Source of the DNA: Lamellibrachia columna
Taxonomy: Eukaryota > Annelida > Polychaeta > Sabellida > Siboglinidae
Direction: 5' to 3'
DNA: 64,000 nucleotides
NCBI GenBank assembly: GCA_963662155.1
Contig: OY759261.1
Location: 2,038,727-2,102,726 of the forward strand
Shown here: positions 13,413 through 25,779 of the stretch, piece after piece
Layout of the letters: every line of letters starts with the position of its first letter
Position numbering within the stretch: the first letter of the stretch is position 1
Notes under the pieces: model-generated
Seen by the model: the letters and a program-made list of their open reading frames with translations, nothing else
What the model was told of the DNA's origin: nothing
Database searches by the model: none
Position numbers and translations under genes: made by a program

Positions 13413-14801
13413 GTAAGAATTACAGACCAATGCGTTTAACGTCAGTGATTTGTAAATTATTAGAAAGGTTAATTAAAGACCATATGGTGAACTTTCTTGT
13501 TAGGCATAAATTATTAAAATCATCTCAACATGAATTCCTAAAAGCGAGGTCAGGTTTATCAACTAGGTTATGTTTTTTGGGAAGAAATCATTAAGTGGAT
13601 AGACGAGGGATATTATCTACTTACATTTTCAGAAAGCTTTTGACAAAGTGCCACATCAAAGATTACTACTTAAATTAAAAGCCCATGGTATCGGGGATAG
13701 CATAACTGACTGGATAGAACAATGGCTGACTGACAGAAGACAACGAGTTGTAGTAGATGGAGAAGTCTCAAAATGGAAATCAGTTTTGAGTGGGGTACCA
13801 CAAGGATCAGTATTAGAACCTTTATTCTTAATACATATAAATGATTTAGACGACAGTATACCAAGTAACGTACTCAAATTTGCGGTTGACACAAAAGTGT
13901 TTACAAAAGTGAACACTGATTGAGATAAACAACATTTACAAGACGATCTATACATATTAGTGTAATGGTATGAGAAATGGCAGATGTTGTTAAATTTTGG
14001 GAAATGTAGATGCCTACATACAGGACATGAGAACTTTGATGTAAAATATAAAATGGGATATACTATTATGGATACTGCTGTAAAAAATCGACTGAGGTGT
14101 TATGTGAAAGTTATATGACTGTTTCAAAGCAGTGTGGTATTGCAGCTTCAAAGGGTAATAAAATTCGTGGGTTGATTAGGAGAAACATAACATACAAAGA
14201 AAAAAGCTAATTATACCTCTGTATAAAGCAATAATTATACCTCATTTAGAATACTGTATCAAAGCGTGGAAACCATATCGTACGAAGGATGTAGATACGC
14301 TTGAACGCATACAGAAGAGAGCAACTAAATTTTTTCCAGAACTGAAAGACCTTAGTTATGAAGAACGCCTGAAAGAATGTAGTTTAACAACTCTAGAGAC
14401 AAGGAGGTTAAGATGAGATCAGAATGAAGTTTTTTAAGCTATTGAATGGTATGAAAATATTGATAGAAATATGTATTTCTCACTCAAGAAAGATAGTAGA
14501 ACTAGAGGACATGAAGTAAAATTAGTAAAGGATTAGTGTAGATTGGATATTAGGAAGTGTTCTTTCTCACAGAGGACAATAAATGAAAGGAACAAATTGT
14601 CTACGGATTGTATAACTGCTAGCAGCATGAATATTTTTAAAAACAAGGTTGATACATATCTCAGGAAGGCGGGTTACACTCTCGATAAGCCAATGGCTTC
14701 CTTGTCCACTTGTCATATGGGCCTTTGGCTTGGATGGCAAATTTGTTTCAATCTCCATTAGAAAACAAACGTTTTACTCATTGGATGCTGTAATTTCACA
14801 G

Positions 14802-14915
14802 ATATCGACGAATGTGCCAGCGACCCTTGTGAGAATGGCGGCAGCTGCGTAGATCTAATCGACAAGTACCGCTGCATTTGTGCCGCAGGTTTCCATGGTG
14901 CTAAATGTGAAGGAG
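14802..14915 (+). CDS. EGF-like exon 9
   Basis: Identical by eye to exon 2; the last exon followed by a LINE-filled intron. Confidence 0.87.
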
Positions 14916-16264
14916 GTAAGAATTACAGACCAATGCGTTTAACGTCAGTGATTTGTAAATTATTAGAAAGGTTAATTAAAGACCATATGGTGAACTTTCT
15001 TGTTAGGCATAAATTATTAAAATCATCTCAACATGAATTCCTAAAAGCGAGGTCAGGTTTATCAACTAGGTTATGTTTTTTGGGAAGAAATCATTAAGTG
15101 GATAGACGAGGGATATTATCTACTTAAATTTTCAGAAAGCTTTTGACAAAGTGCCACATCAAAGATTACTACTTAAATTAAAAGCCCATGGTATCGGGGA
15201 TAGCATAACTGACTGGATAGAACAATGGCTGACTGACAGAAGACAACGAGTTGTAGTAGATGGAGAAGTCTCAAAATGGAAATCAGTTTTGAGTGGGGTA
15301 CCACAAGGATCAGTATTAGAACCTTTATTCTTAATACATATAAATGATTTAGACGACAGTATACCAAGTAACGTACTCAAATTTGCGGTTGACACAAAAG
15401 TGTTTACAAAAGTGAACACTGATTGAGATAAACAACATTTACAAGACGATCTATACATATTAGTGTAATGGTATGAGAAATGGCAGATGTTGTTAAATTT
15501 TGGGAAATGTAGATGCCTACATACAGGACATGAGAACTTTGATGTAAAATATAAAATGGGATATACTATTATGGATACTGCTGTAAAAAATCGACTGAGG
15601 TGTTATGTGAAAGTTATATGACTGTTTCAAAGCAGTGTGGTATTGCAGCTTCAAAGGGTAATAAAATTCGTGGGTTGATTAGGAGAAACATAACATACAA
15701 AGAAAAAAGCTAATTATACCTCTGTATAAAGCAATAATTATACCTCATTTAGAATACTGTATCAAAGCGTGGAAACCATATCGTACGAAGGATGTAGATA
15801 CGCTTGAACGCATACAGAAGAGAGCAACTAAATTTTTTCCAGAACTGAAAGACCTTAGTTATGAAGAACGCCTGAAAGAATGTAGTTTAACAACTCTAGA
15901 GACAAGGAGGTTAAGATGAGATCAGAATGAAGTTTTTTAAGCTATTGAATGGTATGAAAATATTGATAGAAATATGTATTTCTCACTCAAGAAAGATAGT
16001 AGAACTAGAGGACATGAAGTAAAATTAGTAAAGGATTAGTGTAGATTGGATATTAGGAAGTGTTCTTTCTCACAGAGGACAATAAATGAAAGGAACAAAT
16101 TGTCTACGGATTGTATAACTGCTAGCAGCATGAATATTTTTAAAAACAAGGTTGATACATATCTCAGGAAGGCGGGTTACACTCTCGATAAGCCAATGGC
16201 TTCCTTGTCCACTTGTCATATGGGCCTTTGGCTTGGATGGCAAATTTGTTTCAATCTCCATTAG

Positions 16265-16435
<171 letters not shown>

Positions 16436-16499
16436 TAACTTAAAGATAACTTTATTCAGAATAACAATTTGGTTTAATGCAATTTATTTATAATAATAC

Positions 16500-17160
16500 C
16501 CAATTAGTTTAACACTTATTATTGTTTTTAAATATATGTGCATTAGTAGCAGTAGCCGTAATATTAGTAGTAATTGTAGAAGTTGTGGTAGAAGTAGCAG
16601 TAGAAGTAATTGTAGTTGTAGTAGTAGTAGTAGTAGTAGCAGCAGCATTAACAGTATTACTATTATTAATAGTTGTAGTAGTAGTAGTAGTAGCAGTAAT
16701 GGTTGTAATTGTAGTAGTAATAGTATTAGTAATATAATTAACATTAGTAGTAATAGTAGCAGTAGTAATAGTAGTAGTAGTTGTAGTATTACTATTATTA
16801 TTATTATTATTTAGTAGTATAATTATTTTTATTATTATTATTAGTAGTAGTAGTAGTAGTTTTAGTAGCATTTGTAGTAGTATTAGTAGTAGTATTAGTA
16901 GTAGTTGTAGTATTATTATTATTAATAATATAATTATTAGTATTAGTATTAATAATAGTAGTAGTAGTAGTAGTAGTAGTTGTAGTTGCAATAGTAGTAG
17001 TAGTAGTTATTGTTGTTGTAGTAGTTGTTGTAGTAGCAACATCAGTAGTGTTAGCAGAACTATTATTACTATTATTATTTTATTATTATCATTAATAGTA
17101 GTAGTTGTAGTAGTAGTAATAGTTGTATTTGTATTAATGTAAATAGTAGTTGTTATGTTA
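16500..17160. repeat. Long AGT/ATT trinucleotide low-complexity tract
   Basis: About 650 bp of imperfect AGT, ATT, AAT and GTT triplets inside the intron between EGF exons 10 and 11. Long frames that read through it (poly-Leu, poly-Ser, poly-Val) exist only because no stop arises in such repeats, and they are not genes. Confidence 0.95.
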
Positions 17161-17240
17161 CTTTTTTTACTGTTCTACTCAGCCATTGCATTACCATTAT
17201 ACAAACAAAATTGTACTCACTGGATAATATAATTTCACAG

Positions 17241-17344
17241 ATATCGACGAATGTGCGAGCAACCCTTGTGAAAATGGCGGTAGTTGTGCAGATCTAACCA
17301 ACGAGTACAGTTGCATTTGTACCGCAGAGTTCGAGGGCGCCAAT
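17241..17344 (+). pseudogene. Broken EGF-like exon 11
   Basis: The acceptor AATTTCACAG is intact and the frame opens as [16 protein letters not shown], with five of six cysteines in EGF spacing (through [12 protein letters not shown]). The sequence then runs straight into TTTAATTTGTTTAATG, which matches the intron downstream of exon 10 at about 16470. A deletion has thus removed the sixth cysteine codon, the GTAAGA donor and roughly the first 50 bp of the intron. As it stands it cannot be spliced out in frame; it is either skipped (harmless, being a symmetric exon) or it disables the gene. Less identical to the array than exon 10. Confidence 0.8.
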
Positions 17345-17764
17345 TTAATTTGTTTAATGCAATTTAATTATAGTCCTACCCAAATAGTTAATATAACGTA
17401 TTGAAGCGCTGCTGAGCTCGTGTTCTTGAGGATTTCAGTGCAAACTGTTCTTAATGTATTATACTGTGTTATTCAGGACTGTAATTTATATAAGTAGTGT
17501 CAGAGAAATGTCCTCTCCGCATTGAAAATTGTATAGCTTAACTTTGAAGCCAATTGTTTAGGAAATATATATATAACGGCATTCTCCTAAAAATTAGTCT
17601 TATTGTAACGTCATCTATTACGTCATCTATTGTGTTAGACAATAATATGAACCAAATAATGGGAAAACTTTGATTTTTGAGGCTGCATGTGACTAAATAT
17701 GTACCCTTTACGTGAAAGCGCCCTGACATAAGATTAACTGAAACATAAACATGTTATCCCTTAG
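17345..17764. other. Intronic sequence, no gene seen
   Basis: AT-rich sequence between the broken EGF exon and the first NIDO exon. A polypyrimidine stretch and TTAG acceptor precede 17765. Nothing else recognised. Confidence 0.6.
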
Positions 17765-17904
17765 GTCAGCAAATACTCTACCCTTATGGTCTGGCTCGAG
17801 GGGACACGAAAGTCAGGTGTCGCAATGACCACTGGGGTCAGTCTCCAACCATTCGGATGCCAAGAGGAGTGAAGCTTTTCATTTCGACAACAAAGGCATT
17901 TGTG
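17765..17904 (+). CDS. NIDO-domain exon 1
   Basis: This 140-bp exon (phase 1 to 0) lies between TTAG and GTAAAG. It accepts the phase-1 end of an EGF exon, which supports one gene. The frame reads G-QQILYPYGLARGD and ends in KLFISTTKAFV. The LYPYG...GD start is typical of NIDO domains (nidogen, alpha-tectorin, MUC4, SNED1). The next exon continues the strand as VYTHGYVSL, where family members have VYVNTNG. The domain is extracellular, and its molecular role is poorly known. Confidence comes from the family signature and from phase agreement; no transcript was available. Confidence 0.75.
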
Positions 17905-18009
17905 GTAAAGTCAGACATCAATAATTATGTTCCTTCACTGCACTGTCAAATAAGTACATACTAGATGTGTGTATATAAATCATCTGATATACCTGCGGTG
18001 AGGGATTGC

Positions 18010-18319
<310 letters not shown>

Positions 18320-18453
18320 TAAAACATTTAACGCACGCAGGCGCATACAACACCACGCACGCACGCACGCACGCAATATTACCTGTATTATATGTATCAG
18401 AATATCATGTCTTTTAGGGGTATGTACTATTGTTGTTGATTTACCCTGCATAG

Positions 18454-18813
18454 GTATACACGCACGGCTACGTGTCGCTATCCCAGAGATCAAACGTCAG
18501 AACTCCAGTAGACGTCAGGAAGGCAATGTCGGCCAGAGTGAAGCAGCGCTCCAGGCACTATGGCTTCGGTATCCTAGCTCCGTTGTGGACTGACAACGAC
18601 TGCTCCCGCGGGAAGACGTTCTATCATGTATACGACAGTACAAAGACCACTTCTGACGCTACCAAGCGAGCGGAAACAGACCAAATCATGGATATGGCTA
18701 AAGAAGACATCGTCAAGTACTCGGGTGAATTGGACGTCACCCCTACCTGGGTACTGGTGGTCACATGGTTTCATGTACTACCTCGATTGAACTACAACTC
18801 CGAACGTGACCAG
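18454..18813 (+). CDS. NIDO-domain exon 2 (core)
   Basis: A 360-bp exon, phase 0-0, between GCATAG and GTATAT. The reading frame is open through all 120 codons. It begins VYTHGYVSLSQRS, then has FGILAPLWTDND and ends PTWVLVVTWFHVLP...NSERDQ. The APLWTD block, the VYxxx strand and the WxLVVTW motif are the hallmark positions of NIDO domains. I used splice-site phase to fix the borders, not the internal GTG/ATG codons. Nearby coding GC content is higher than in the AT-rich introns, as expected for a real exon. Confidence 0.82.
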
Positions 18814-19889
18814 GTATATTATTTAATGTTATATTTGCTGGTGCACATATTATGTATTTATAACCACTAATACACTTAGATACGGTGTACCTACCATAAA
18901 CGTTTTGTACAATAGTAAAACTGTTATGTTTCAATAAAATAATAATATTTATACTAATGTTATTTGTATAGCGCCGTATCTCCGGAATGTACATAATGAG
19001 ATATTAATTGTGTGTTTAAATCATATGAACATTTAAGTATACTATATTAAATGTTATTAAAAAAGTAATATAAAACAACTAAAATTAAATAAGATGAGGT
19101 ATTAAAAAATGGGCATGTGCAACGCTTAAGCTTATCCAAAATAAGGTAACAATAAAATGCAATAATAATATTAAACATGCATGTAGCAACATTAGCTATG
19201 ACACTAAACTTAATTATTTGATTGATCGGCGAATGCTGCCTTGAATGTAAATGTCATCTTAAATGTTTTAAGATGACATTTAAAACGTTTGAAAGAGTCT
19301 TGTGGGAAGGATACAGTTCGGTAAATCATCATTATCATACGAGATCAGTTAGCTTGATAATTCGTATGCAGATTGAACAACACATAATAACTAATATTTA
19401 ACACAAGTAATAACAGTTGACAGTGTAACCCATACACTACTAAACAAACAAACATTATCTTTGTTGTTGCTATACGCGATCACTTGTCTTAATCCATATT
19501 AATACGTTGACTCAGCAAGGTGTTAACATTTAATCGTGTGACCTCTCGGAGAACAACTAGTTTGCTCTAATATCAAGAAATACTTAGAAGAGGTTTTACT
19601 GTATTGTTTGTTATGCGGTGTACTAAATAATTGATGGTTAAATGTTGTATAGATGTCTGTCTGTATATAGTTGGGTTTGTCACTGCAAGCCTCGCTTGTA
19701 TATATTGTTTAGAAATACGTTTAACTAAGGGGCTATATATTTGCCTCTTGTATGCACTTTTTTCAGAAGTCGGTACTATCCAAAAACGAAAAAAACAAAC
19801 TAATTAGACATTTAAATAGTAACATATCATTTTCAGGTGTGTTGTTACATGTATCAAATTAACAGAATAATCCCAATGGATTACCTCAG
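18814..19889. other. Intron between NIDO exons 2 and 3
   Basis: AT-rich sequence with no open frame of note. It holds a perfect short hairpin at 19249-19281, listed separately. Confidence 0.6.
19249..19281. repeat. Perfect 15-bp inverted repeat (hairpin)
   Basis: Arms AAATGTCATCTTAAA and TTTAAGATGACATTT separated by TGT. Isolated in an intron; its role is unknown, and it could be a tiny palindromic element remnant. Confidence 0.85.
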
Positions 19890-20157
19890 CACGAGCACTA
19901 CTACAAACAGTGTGTAGTTCCGTCACTTGGTCATTTACAGCCGAGCACGTACCAACTGGTGTTCATGAGTGACAGGGACAAGAAGAAGACGTACGCGCTC
20001 TATTTGTACGAGTCAGTCGGCTGGGATCGCACTGTGCACAGGCGTCCTAGCACCATCGGCTACTATGAGACTCGCTGGAGGAGGACCCAATGGAAACAGT
20101 TATGGATGTCAAACACGACGACCGCCTTTCGCATTGCAGATATCGTCGGCAACACAG
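19890..20157 (+). CDS. NIDO-domain exon 3 (C-terminal part)
   Basis: A 268-bp exon, phase 0 to 1, acceptor TTACCTCAG, donor GTGGGC. An upstream alternative acceptor in the same frame (AATTAACAG near 19865) would add a few codons; an in-frame stop lies just before it. The frame reads STYQLVFMSDRDKKKT, ALYLYES, then PSTIGYYE and ends RIADIVGNTG. These match the NTFQxVL, FxxYxxxxW and S-N-x-G blocks at the end of NIDO domains. The split codon joins to the next exon as G|GC (Gly), continuing EVGKYFF. Confidence 0.8.
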
Positions 20158-20203
20158 GTGGGCATGTGGCATTGCTGGAGTTTCAAAAAACTGATTGTTT
20201 AAT

Positions 20204-20209
20204 CTCTCC

Positions 20210-20240
<31 letters not shown>

Positions 20241-20261
20241 CCTCCCTCTCTCTCTCTCTCT

Positions 20262-20296
<35 letters not shown>
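20204..20296. repeat. (CT)n microsatellite
   Basis: CT-dinucleotide run interrupted by CCCT, inside the NIDO/AMOP intron. Confidence 0.95.
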
Positions 20297-20298
<2 letters not shown>

Positions 20299-20429
20299 AC
20301 ATATCCATAGGCACAGATATACACATAGATAGATAGGCAGATTTATGGATATATAGGCAACTATATATATACATATATACAGACAGACCGTCAAACAGGC
20401 AGGTAGTGTTAATTGTGTCATATTTGCAG

Positions 20430-20692
20430 GCGAGGTGGGCAAATACTTCTTTCCACTCACGCGTTCACCTGCATCTACCGGTCACACGAAGTGCATGTGG
20501 TGGTACCAGGCGGAGAAAGATAAGCTGAGCGACATCGAACTGCGGTTGAGAGAAACTCTGCTTTGTCCGTGCGACCTACCACTGCTCATAAAGGACGGTC
20601 GCTGGAAGTTCGATTGGAAGAACTACGTGTCCAAACAGGGACAAATTCGACTGTGTTACTACGAACGGCAGCCAAGTGAACAGTCGAGTCAG
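20430..20692 (+). CDS. End of NIDO + AMOP domain N-terminal exon
   Basis: A 263-bp exon (phase 1 to 0) between TTTGCAG and GTGAGA. It finishes the NIDO domain (GEVGKYFFPL) and enters an AMOP domain: the KCMWWYQAE segment, then LLCPCDLPLLIKDGRW, which fits the family pattern C-x2-W ... CPC-x-LP. AMOP domains lie beside NIDO in MUC4, ISM and SUSD2-type proteins and are thought to work in cell adhesion. Together with the EGF exons this gives an EGF(n)-NIDO-AMOP architecture. The second half of the AMOP domain is encoded almost 4 kb downstream. Confidence 0.82.
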
Positions 20693-21004
20693 GTGAGATA
20701 TACGGGCCACTGTGCTTAGCGTGAACTCCGGCTAGCATGATCTCACGAATCAGTGTAATTTTGATAGTCTTCATTTCTATCCTATGTTGTGAGTTTCGCT
20801 CCGCCTGTCTTTTCTACGATGGTTTCTTCCTCGGCTCGTCACTTGCCCATCTCTCATATTGGACGGGCGACGGCGCGAAACAACAAAAAAGTTGACTTTT
20901 CTTGAACACTTCATTTTTTCGTGGGCGTCGTTTTATCTAAATGGTCGTTCCAATTTGAATTTGGCATTACACGGCTTCCGGATGATGAGAAATTAACACT
21001 ATGA
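20693..21004. other. Intron start, no gene seen
   Basis: Unremarkable sequence between the AMOP donor and the LINE insertion; no recognisable motif. Confidence 0.5.
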
Positions 21005-22619
21005 TTGCTCTTCGAAAACACGCATGAACAACTGGAAAACAACAGGGGAAACATAATTTCAGACGGGTTTCAAATGGCAAAGGTCCAGAATGAGTATTTC
21101 AGCTCATTTGCAACTCCTGAAATGATAGCACAGAAAATTAAGAAGCTGAAAGATAATAAATTACCTGGAGTTGATGGGATACCACCAAAACTGCTTAAGG
21201 AAATTGTTGAGCAAATTAGTACACCACATGCAAAATTGTTTGACTTGTCACTAGAAGAAGGAATTGTTCCTTCAGAATGGAAAGAAGCAAATATTACGCC
21301 GCTATTTAAGAAGGGATCGAGGAACAAGCCAGATAATTACAGACCAATGAGTGTAACATCAGTTGTATGTAAATTACTCGAAACATTAATTAGAGACCAC
21401 ATGGTGGAATTCCTTGTGAACCATCAATTAATAAATACATATCGACATGGGTTCCTAAACGCAAGGTCATGTCTAACCATTCCCTTATGTTTTTTTAGAA
21501 GAAATTACAAAGTGGGTAGATGACGGGTCACCAGTGGATGTTGTATACTTAGATTTTCAGAAAGCTTTCGATAAAGTGCCACATCAAAGATTGCTACTTA
21601 AACTAAAAGCCCATGGTATAAGTAATGATGTAATCAACTGGATAGAAAAGTGGCTTACACACAGAAGACAGAGAGTAATAGTAGATGGTGAGATTTCAAA
21701 CTGGAAATCGGTTGTGAGTGGGGTACCACAGGGATCAGTATTAGGCCCTATACTGTTTTTAATATATATATAAATGATTTGGAAGATGACATATCTAGCA
21801 AAGTACTCAAATTTGCAGATGACACAAAAGTTCAGAAAGGTTACTAATGATACAGATAAACAAAGTTTACAGGATGATCTAGATAAATTATTTAAATGGT
21901 CAGAGAAATGGCAAATGTTGTTAAATTTTGGGAAGTGTAAATGTATACACATAGGATATGGAAACATGGACGAAGAATATAAAATGGAGGATGCTGTACT
22001 AGGTAGAAACATATAAGAAAAGGACTTAGGAGTAACATTTAGTGGTGACATGAAAGTTTCAGAGCAATGTAGGATTGCCGCTTCGAAAGGAAATCAAATT
22101 CTACGGCTAATTAGGAAAAATATAATGTATAAGGAGAAACAGCTAATTGTACCCCTGTACAAAGCAATAGTTAGACCACATTTGGAATATTGTATTCAAT
22201 CATGGAGGCCGTATCGTAAAAAGGACATAGACAAGCTAGAAAGAATACAACGAAGAGCAACTAAAATGATTCCAGAATTGAGAGACCTTAGTTAGGAAAG
22301 TCGCTTATTACAATGTGGTTTGACAACACTAGAGACCAGGAGACTAAGAGGAGATCAAATAGAAGCGTTTAAAATAGTGAACGGTTATGAGGATGTTGAT
22401 AGGAATATGTTCTTCAAACTTAAAGAAGGCAGTAGAACCAGAGGACACAAAGCAACATTAGTTAAGGAGCAGTGTAGGTTAGACATGAGAAAGTACTCTT
22501 TCTCACAGTGGGTGATAAATAAATGGAACAAACTGCCAAATGATTGTGTTAATGCTAGTAGTGTGAATATGTTTAAAAATAGAATTGACAGATATTTGAT
22601 AAGGGCGGGCTACACATAG
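21005..22619 (+). pseudogene. LINE reverse transcriptase pseudogene
   Basis: Coding part of the insertion above, in open segments at 21005-21523, 21534-21773, 21774-22016, 22050-22295 and 22320-22619. Catalytic Asp residues of FADDTK are kept. The breaks are single-base frame changes or stop codons, so the copy was probably functional before or soon after insertion. It serves as a reference for the array copies, where FADD has become FAVD. Confidence 0.85.
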
Positions 22620-22735
22620 ATTAGAACATTGTTGGACACTCGATAAGCCAATGGCTTCATTGTCCACTTGCCAAATGGAACTTGTTGTTTGGGATGGCAA
22701 TCTTGTTAAATCTTGTTAAACTATTACGTTATTGA
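21005..22735 (+). mobile_element. 5'-truncated Jockey/CR1-like LINE in the AMOP intron
   Basis: Same family as the array LINEs but better preserved. RT blocks run in order: LPGVDGIPPK, NYRPMSVTSV, DFQKAFDKVPHQR, GVPQGSVLGP, the catalytic FADDTK box (about 21810), RPHLEYCIQSWRP and the end NMFKNRIDRYL. About five frame changes or stops interrupt it. The endonuclease is absent (5' truncation). The 3' end carries two copies of a TCTTGTTAAA motif (about 22700-22722), possibly the LINE's short terminal repeat. Confidence 0.9.
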
Positions 22736-23199
22736 GTGTGATTGGAAAAGTTGTACAAGCAAATCATATATACCTCTTTGTAACATGACTTCCCACGAAT
22801 TTCTTGGTGGATTTAGTGTAGACACGCTGTGTTTGTATTCTGTCTTAAAATGCGCCAATCTAGTTATTTATATTGATCATCCGTTGACTTGATCTTTGAG
22901 ATTCACAGACCAGAGTGTTTGAACTATCCCACGACACTACCTTGAACGGTACGGACGTTATAGAATACAGTCATTTATATACAAGAAAACTGTGTAAATG
23001 TTGCAGGTGAAATTAAATAATATGTAATTTTGGAAGCAGTGTTTTTTTCTGCCAATTGCACCAAATGGGAGGGAAGAAATGCGTGCGTTCGTGGGTGCGT
23101 GCGAACGTACGTGCGTGTGTGCGTGCGCACGACATTTCTACTTTGTTCAAATTCATGTGGTGTATTTTGTGTATGTCCGGATACATTGTCTTTGATATG
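22736..23199. other. Intronic, no gene seen
   Basis: AT-rich with a short GTGCGTGCG-type run at 23080-23130; no coding signal. Confidence 0.5.
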
Positions 23200-23535
23200 G
23201 AAGGATGGATGGATGGATGGATGGATGGATGATTAAATTAGTAGATGGATATATGAATGAATAAATTAGTGGATGGATGACTGGATGGATGAGTAAATTA
23301 TTGGATGGTTGAATGAGTAAATTAATGGACGGGGTGTATGGATGGATGTTTGAGTAAATTATTGAAGGGACGAATGGATGGTTAAATTATTGGATGGACG
23401 GATGGATGGATGGATGGATGTATGGATGGTGGGTGGGTTGGTGGGTGGGTGGACGGATGCGTAAATTAATGGATGGATGGGCGGATGAGTAAATTAATGG
23501 ATGGACGGATGGGCGGATGGGCGGAAGGGATGGAT
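23200..23535. repeat. (GGAT)n / GGATGAGTAAATTA minisatellite
   Basis: GGAT tetranucleotide runs alternate with repeated blocks containing GAGTAAATTA(A/T)TGGAT. Confidence 0.92.
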
Positions 23536-23929
23536 AGTATGTATATGATAGTATGATACCGACCTAAATAATTAAAGTGTATTTCACACTCAAAGAACAG
23601 GCCCGCAAGCTTTATGCTTAATACCCATATGATGTCCATTACGTATCGTTCGTGAAGCGGGTCGCCTTTTTAGCATACTTCGGGTGTCACACACTTACAT
23701 TCATGAGATATGCCATGCACGTAGACTATTTGAAGTGTTCTGTGTTAAAATACATCAGATGGATCATATATTTACAATAGACGTGGTGTATCCTGCACTT
23801 AGCATGAACTGATGTGTATCTTGTAGACATGATGCAACTCGTGTACTTGCATGATGAGGTTGTTGCACTTATAATTCTTGAGGAGGATCCTGTTCTTAGC
23901 ATATTGACGCTGGTATTATGCATAACGCA

Positions 23930-24262
23930 CTGGGAGTGGATAGTGTTCTTCGCACACACAAGGTGGGTCGTGTACTTAGCATAGACGAGGTTGTTTGTGG
24001 ACTTAGCATACACGAGGTTGATCCTGTACATAGCATACTTTTTAGGTTGTTTGTGGACTTAGCATACACGAGGTGGATACTGTACTTAGCATGCACGAGG
24101 TTGTTTGTGGGCTTAGCATACACGAGGTGGATCTTGTACTTAGCATACACGAGGTTGTTTGTGGACTTAGCATACACGAGGTAGATATTGTACTTAGCAT
24201 GCACGAGGTTGTTTGTGAACTTAGCATACACGAGGTGGATCCTGTACTTAGCATAAATGGGA
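23930..24262. repeat. Minisatellite of CTTAGCATACACGAGGT units
   Basis: The core ACTTAGCATACACGAGGT recurs about every 27 bp, in alternating contexts (then TGTTTGTGG or GGATCCTGT), giving a roughly 54-bp higher period. Frames through it read the same repeat on both strands and are not genes. Confidence 0.9.
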
Positions 24263-24569
24263 TGGGTTCAATACATAGTATACCTGTGTTCTGTAATAAT
24301 ATACGTCATGTTCGTGCTGCCTTGCGGTTATTCGTGAATTAACTAAATTGAACACATACATGCATTCGCACAGAGCCACAATGTGGTTAATTAGTTAATG
24401 CAGGTTTATTTGCCATTCATTGTGACAATATGAGTCTTGTTGACGTGGAAATCGCTCGAAAGAAAGAAGTTGGTAGCAACCAGTCACGGTACTGCATTAA
24501 AAGTTTCACCGACTGACAATACCACAGACCAAGTACGAGTCATATTCACGAATCCTATACTTGTTGCAG

Positions 24570-24780
24570 TACTGTTGTTACGACCGCGTGGGGGCGCTCA
24601 TCACAGCAAAGGACGGCAGCGGAGGTCGGCTGTTCCTGTATCACCCGCGAAACCCAGCCGAACACCGAGTTCACGACGTGTTGCCCAAGAAATGGTGCTG
24701 CGACCAATCGAAAAACTGCGACAAATTCTACGAGGTGCGCCCGAAGAACAACTGCCTCGAAACCACGCCACCAATAGTCG
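24570..24780 (+). CDS. AMOP domain C-terminal exon
   Basis: A 211-bp exon, phase 0 to 1, acceptor TTGTTGCAG, donor GTAAGT. The frame is open: YCCYDRVGALIT, a glycine-rich turn, HDVLPKKWCCDQSKNCDKFY, then EVRPKNNC and a proline-rich end. The CCY, P-x3-CC, C-x3-C-x2-FY and RP-x3-C pattern is the second half of an AMOP domain, following directly on the previous exon. Leaving in phase 1 would fit another EGF exon. The von Willebrand D domain that usually follows AMOP in MUC4-like proteins is not seen in the transposon-filled sequence downstream. Confidence 0.85.
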
Positions 24781-25034
24781 GTAAGTCTACGTAATTAACG
24801 AGCCAAACATACACATTGGGAGGTCAGGAATGGGCATGTGGAATGGATTTTATTTCGAACATTTACTGTAATTTATCAATTATAACCTATGATAATAATA
24901 ACAGTGGAGAGGTGAAGACCGAGTTGGCATACACAAGCTAATATATCAACAATGTTGTATGCACAATACAAACCGAGGAAAAAAGTGTTAAATCCGTCAT
25001 ATGAACCCACGTCACACAAATAAGCATTGTGTAA

Positions 25035-25330
25035 AGTAAGTGTTCTGTGGATGTGTATGTAATCAGATGTTATGTAAAGTAAATTTTCTGTGGACGTGGA
25101 TACGATCATATATTAACTAAAGTAAGTTTTATGTGGACGTGTATACGATCAGATGTTGTGTAAAGTACGTTTTTTTGTGGACGTGTATACAATTTAAAGC
25201 TATGTGAAGTACGTTTTCTGTGGACGTGTATGCAATTGGATGTTATGCAAAGTACGTTTCTTTGGACGTGTATGCAACTGGATGTTATGCAAAGTACGTT
25301 TTTTGGACGTGTATACGATTGGATATTCTG
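25035..25330. repeat. Minisatellite, about 52-bp unit
   Basis: Six to seven copies of a unit with core AAGTACGTTTTCTGTGGACG followed by TGTATACGATCAGATGTTAT. A single degenerate copy recurs at 25895-25925 and 27787-27820, so the unit belongs to a wider dispersed repeat. Confidence 0.88.
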
Positions 25331-25779
25331 TGATGAAAGGTGTCGACACGACTGCAACATACCACCAGTGCAAATACAAAGCAGTCAATGCGATTATGCC
25401 AACACAATATCCGTGATAACTTGCAATAGATCACGAATACTGTAATTGTACTGATAATTACAAATATTTTAGATGGCTCAAGTTATTATATTTGTTTTGT
25501 ACCACATAGAAGTGTTTTTGGATAGAAAGCGTCTATGCATAACATAATAGACAAACACTAGCTACATTTCAGTAACATGGTATCTATCCAGATATGTTGT
25601 TTTGTGGAATATTTGCTACATTGTACTAACATTGCTGCGCACTGCTACAATAAAACAAAGATCACTGTAGGCCAGTGTACACAAGGCTGATTTTTCAACC
25701 CGTGCAACGCTAATCTAATACTATATTAATCTAAGTTTATGTTTGTCTGTGTTTTTTTGTGCCTTATGTACATAAATCT

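Noticed and set aside
3135..15458. Repeated antisense ORFs of 99, 64 and 63 codons in every array unit
   Set aside because: Antisense shadows of the LINE reverse transcriptase; they repeat only because the units do.
16484..16991. Long frames on both strands with poly-Leu, poly-Ser, poly-Thr
   Set aside because: Produced by AGT/ATT trinucleotide repeats that contain no stop in several frames; no protein-like composition.
20047..20460. Glu-Arg-rich minus-strand frame
   Set aside because: Comes from the (CT)n run and the antisense of the NIDO exon.
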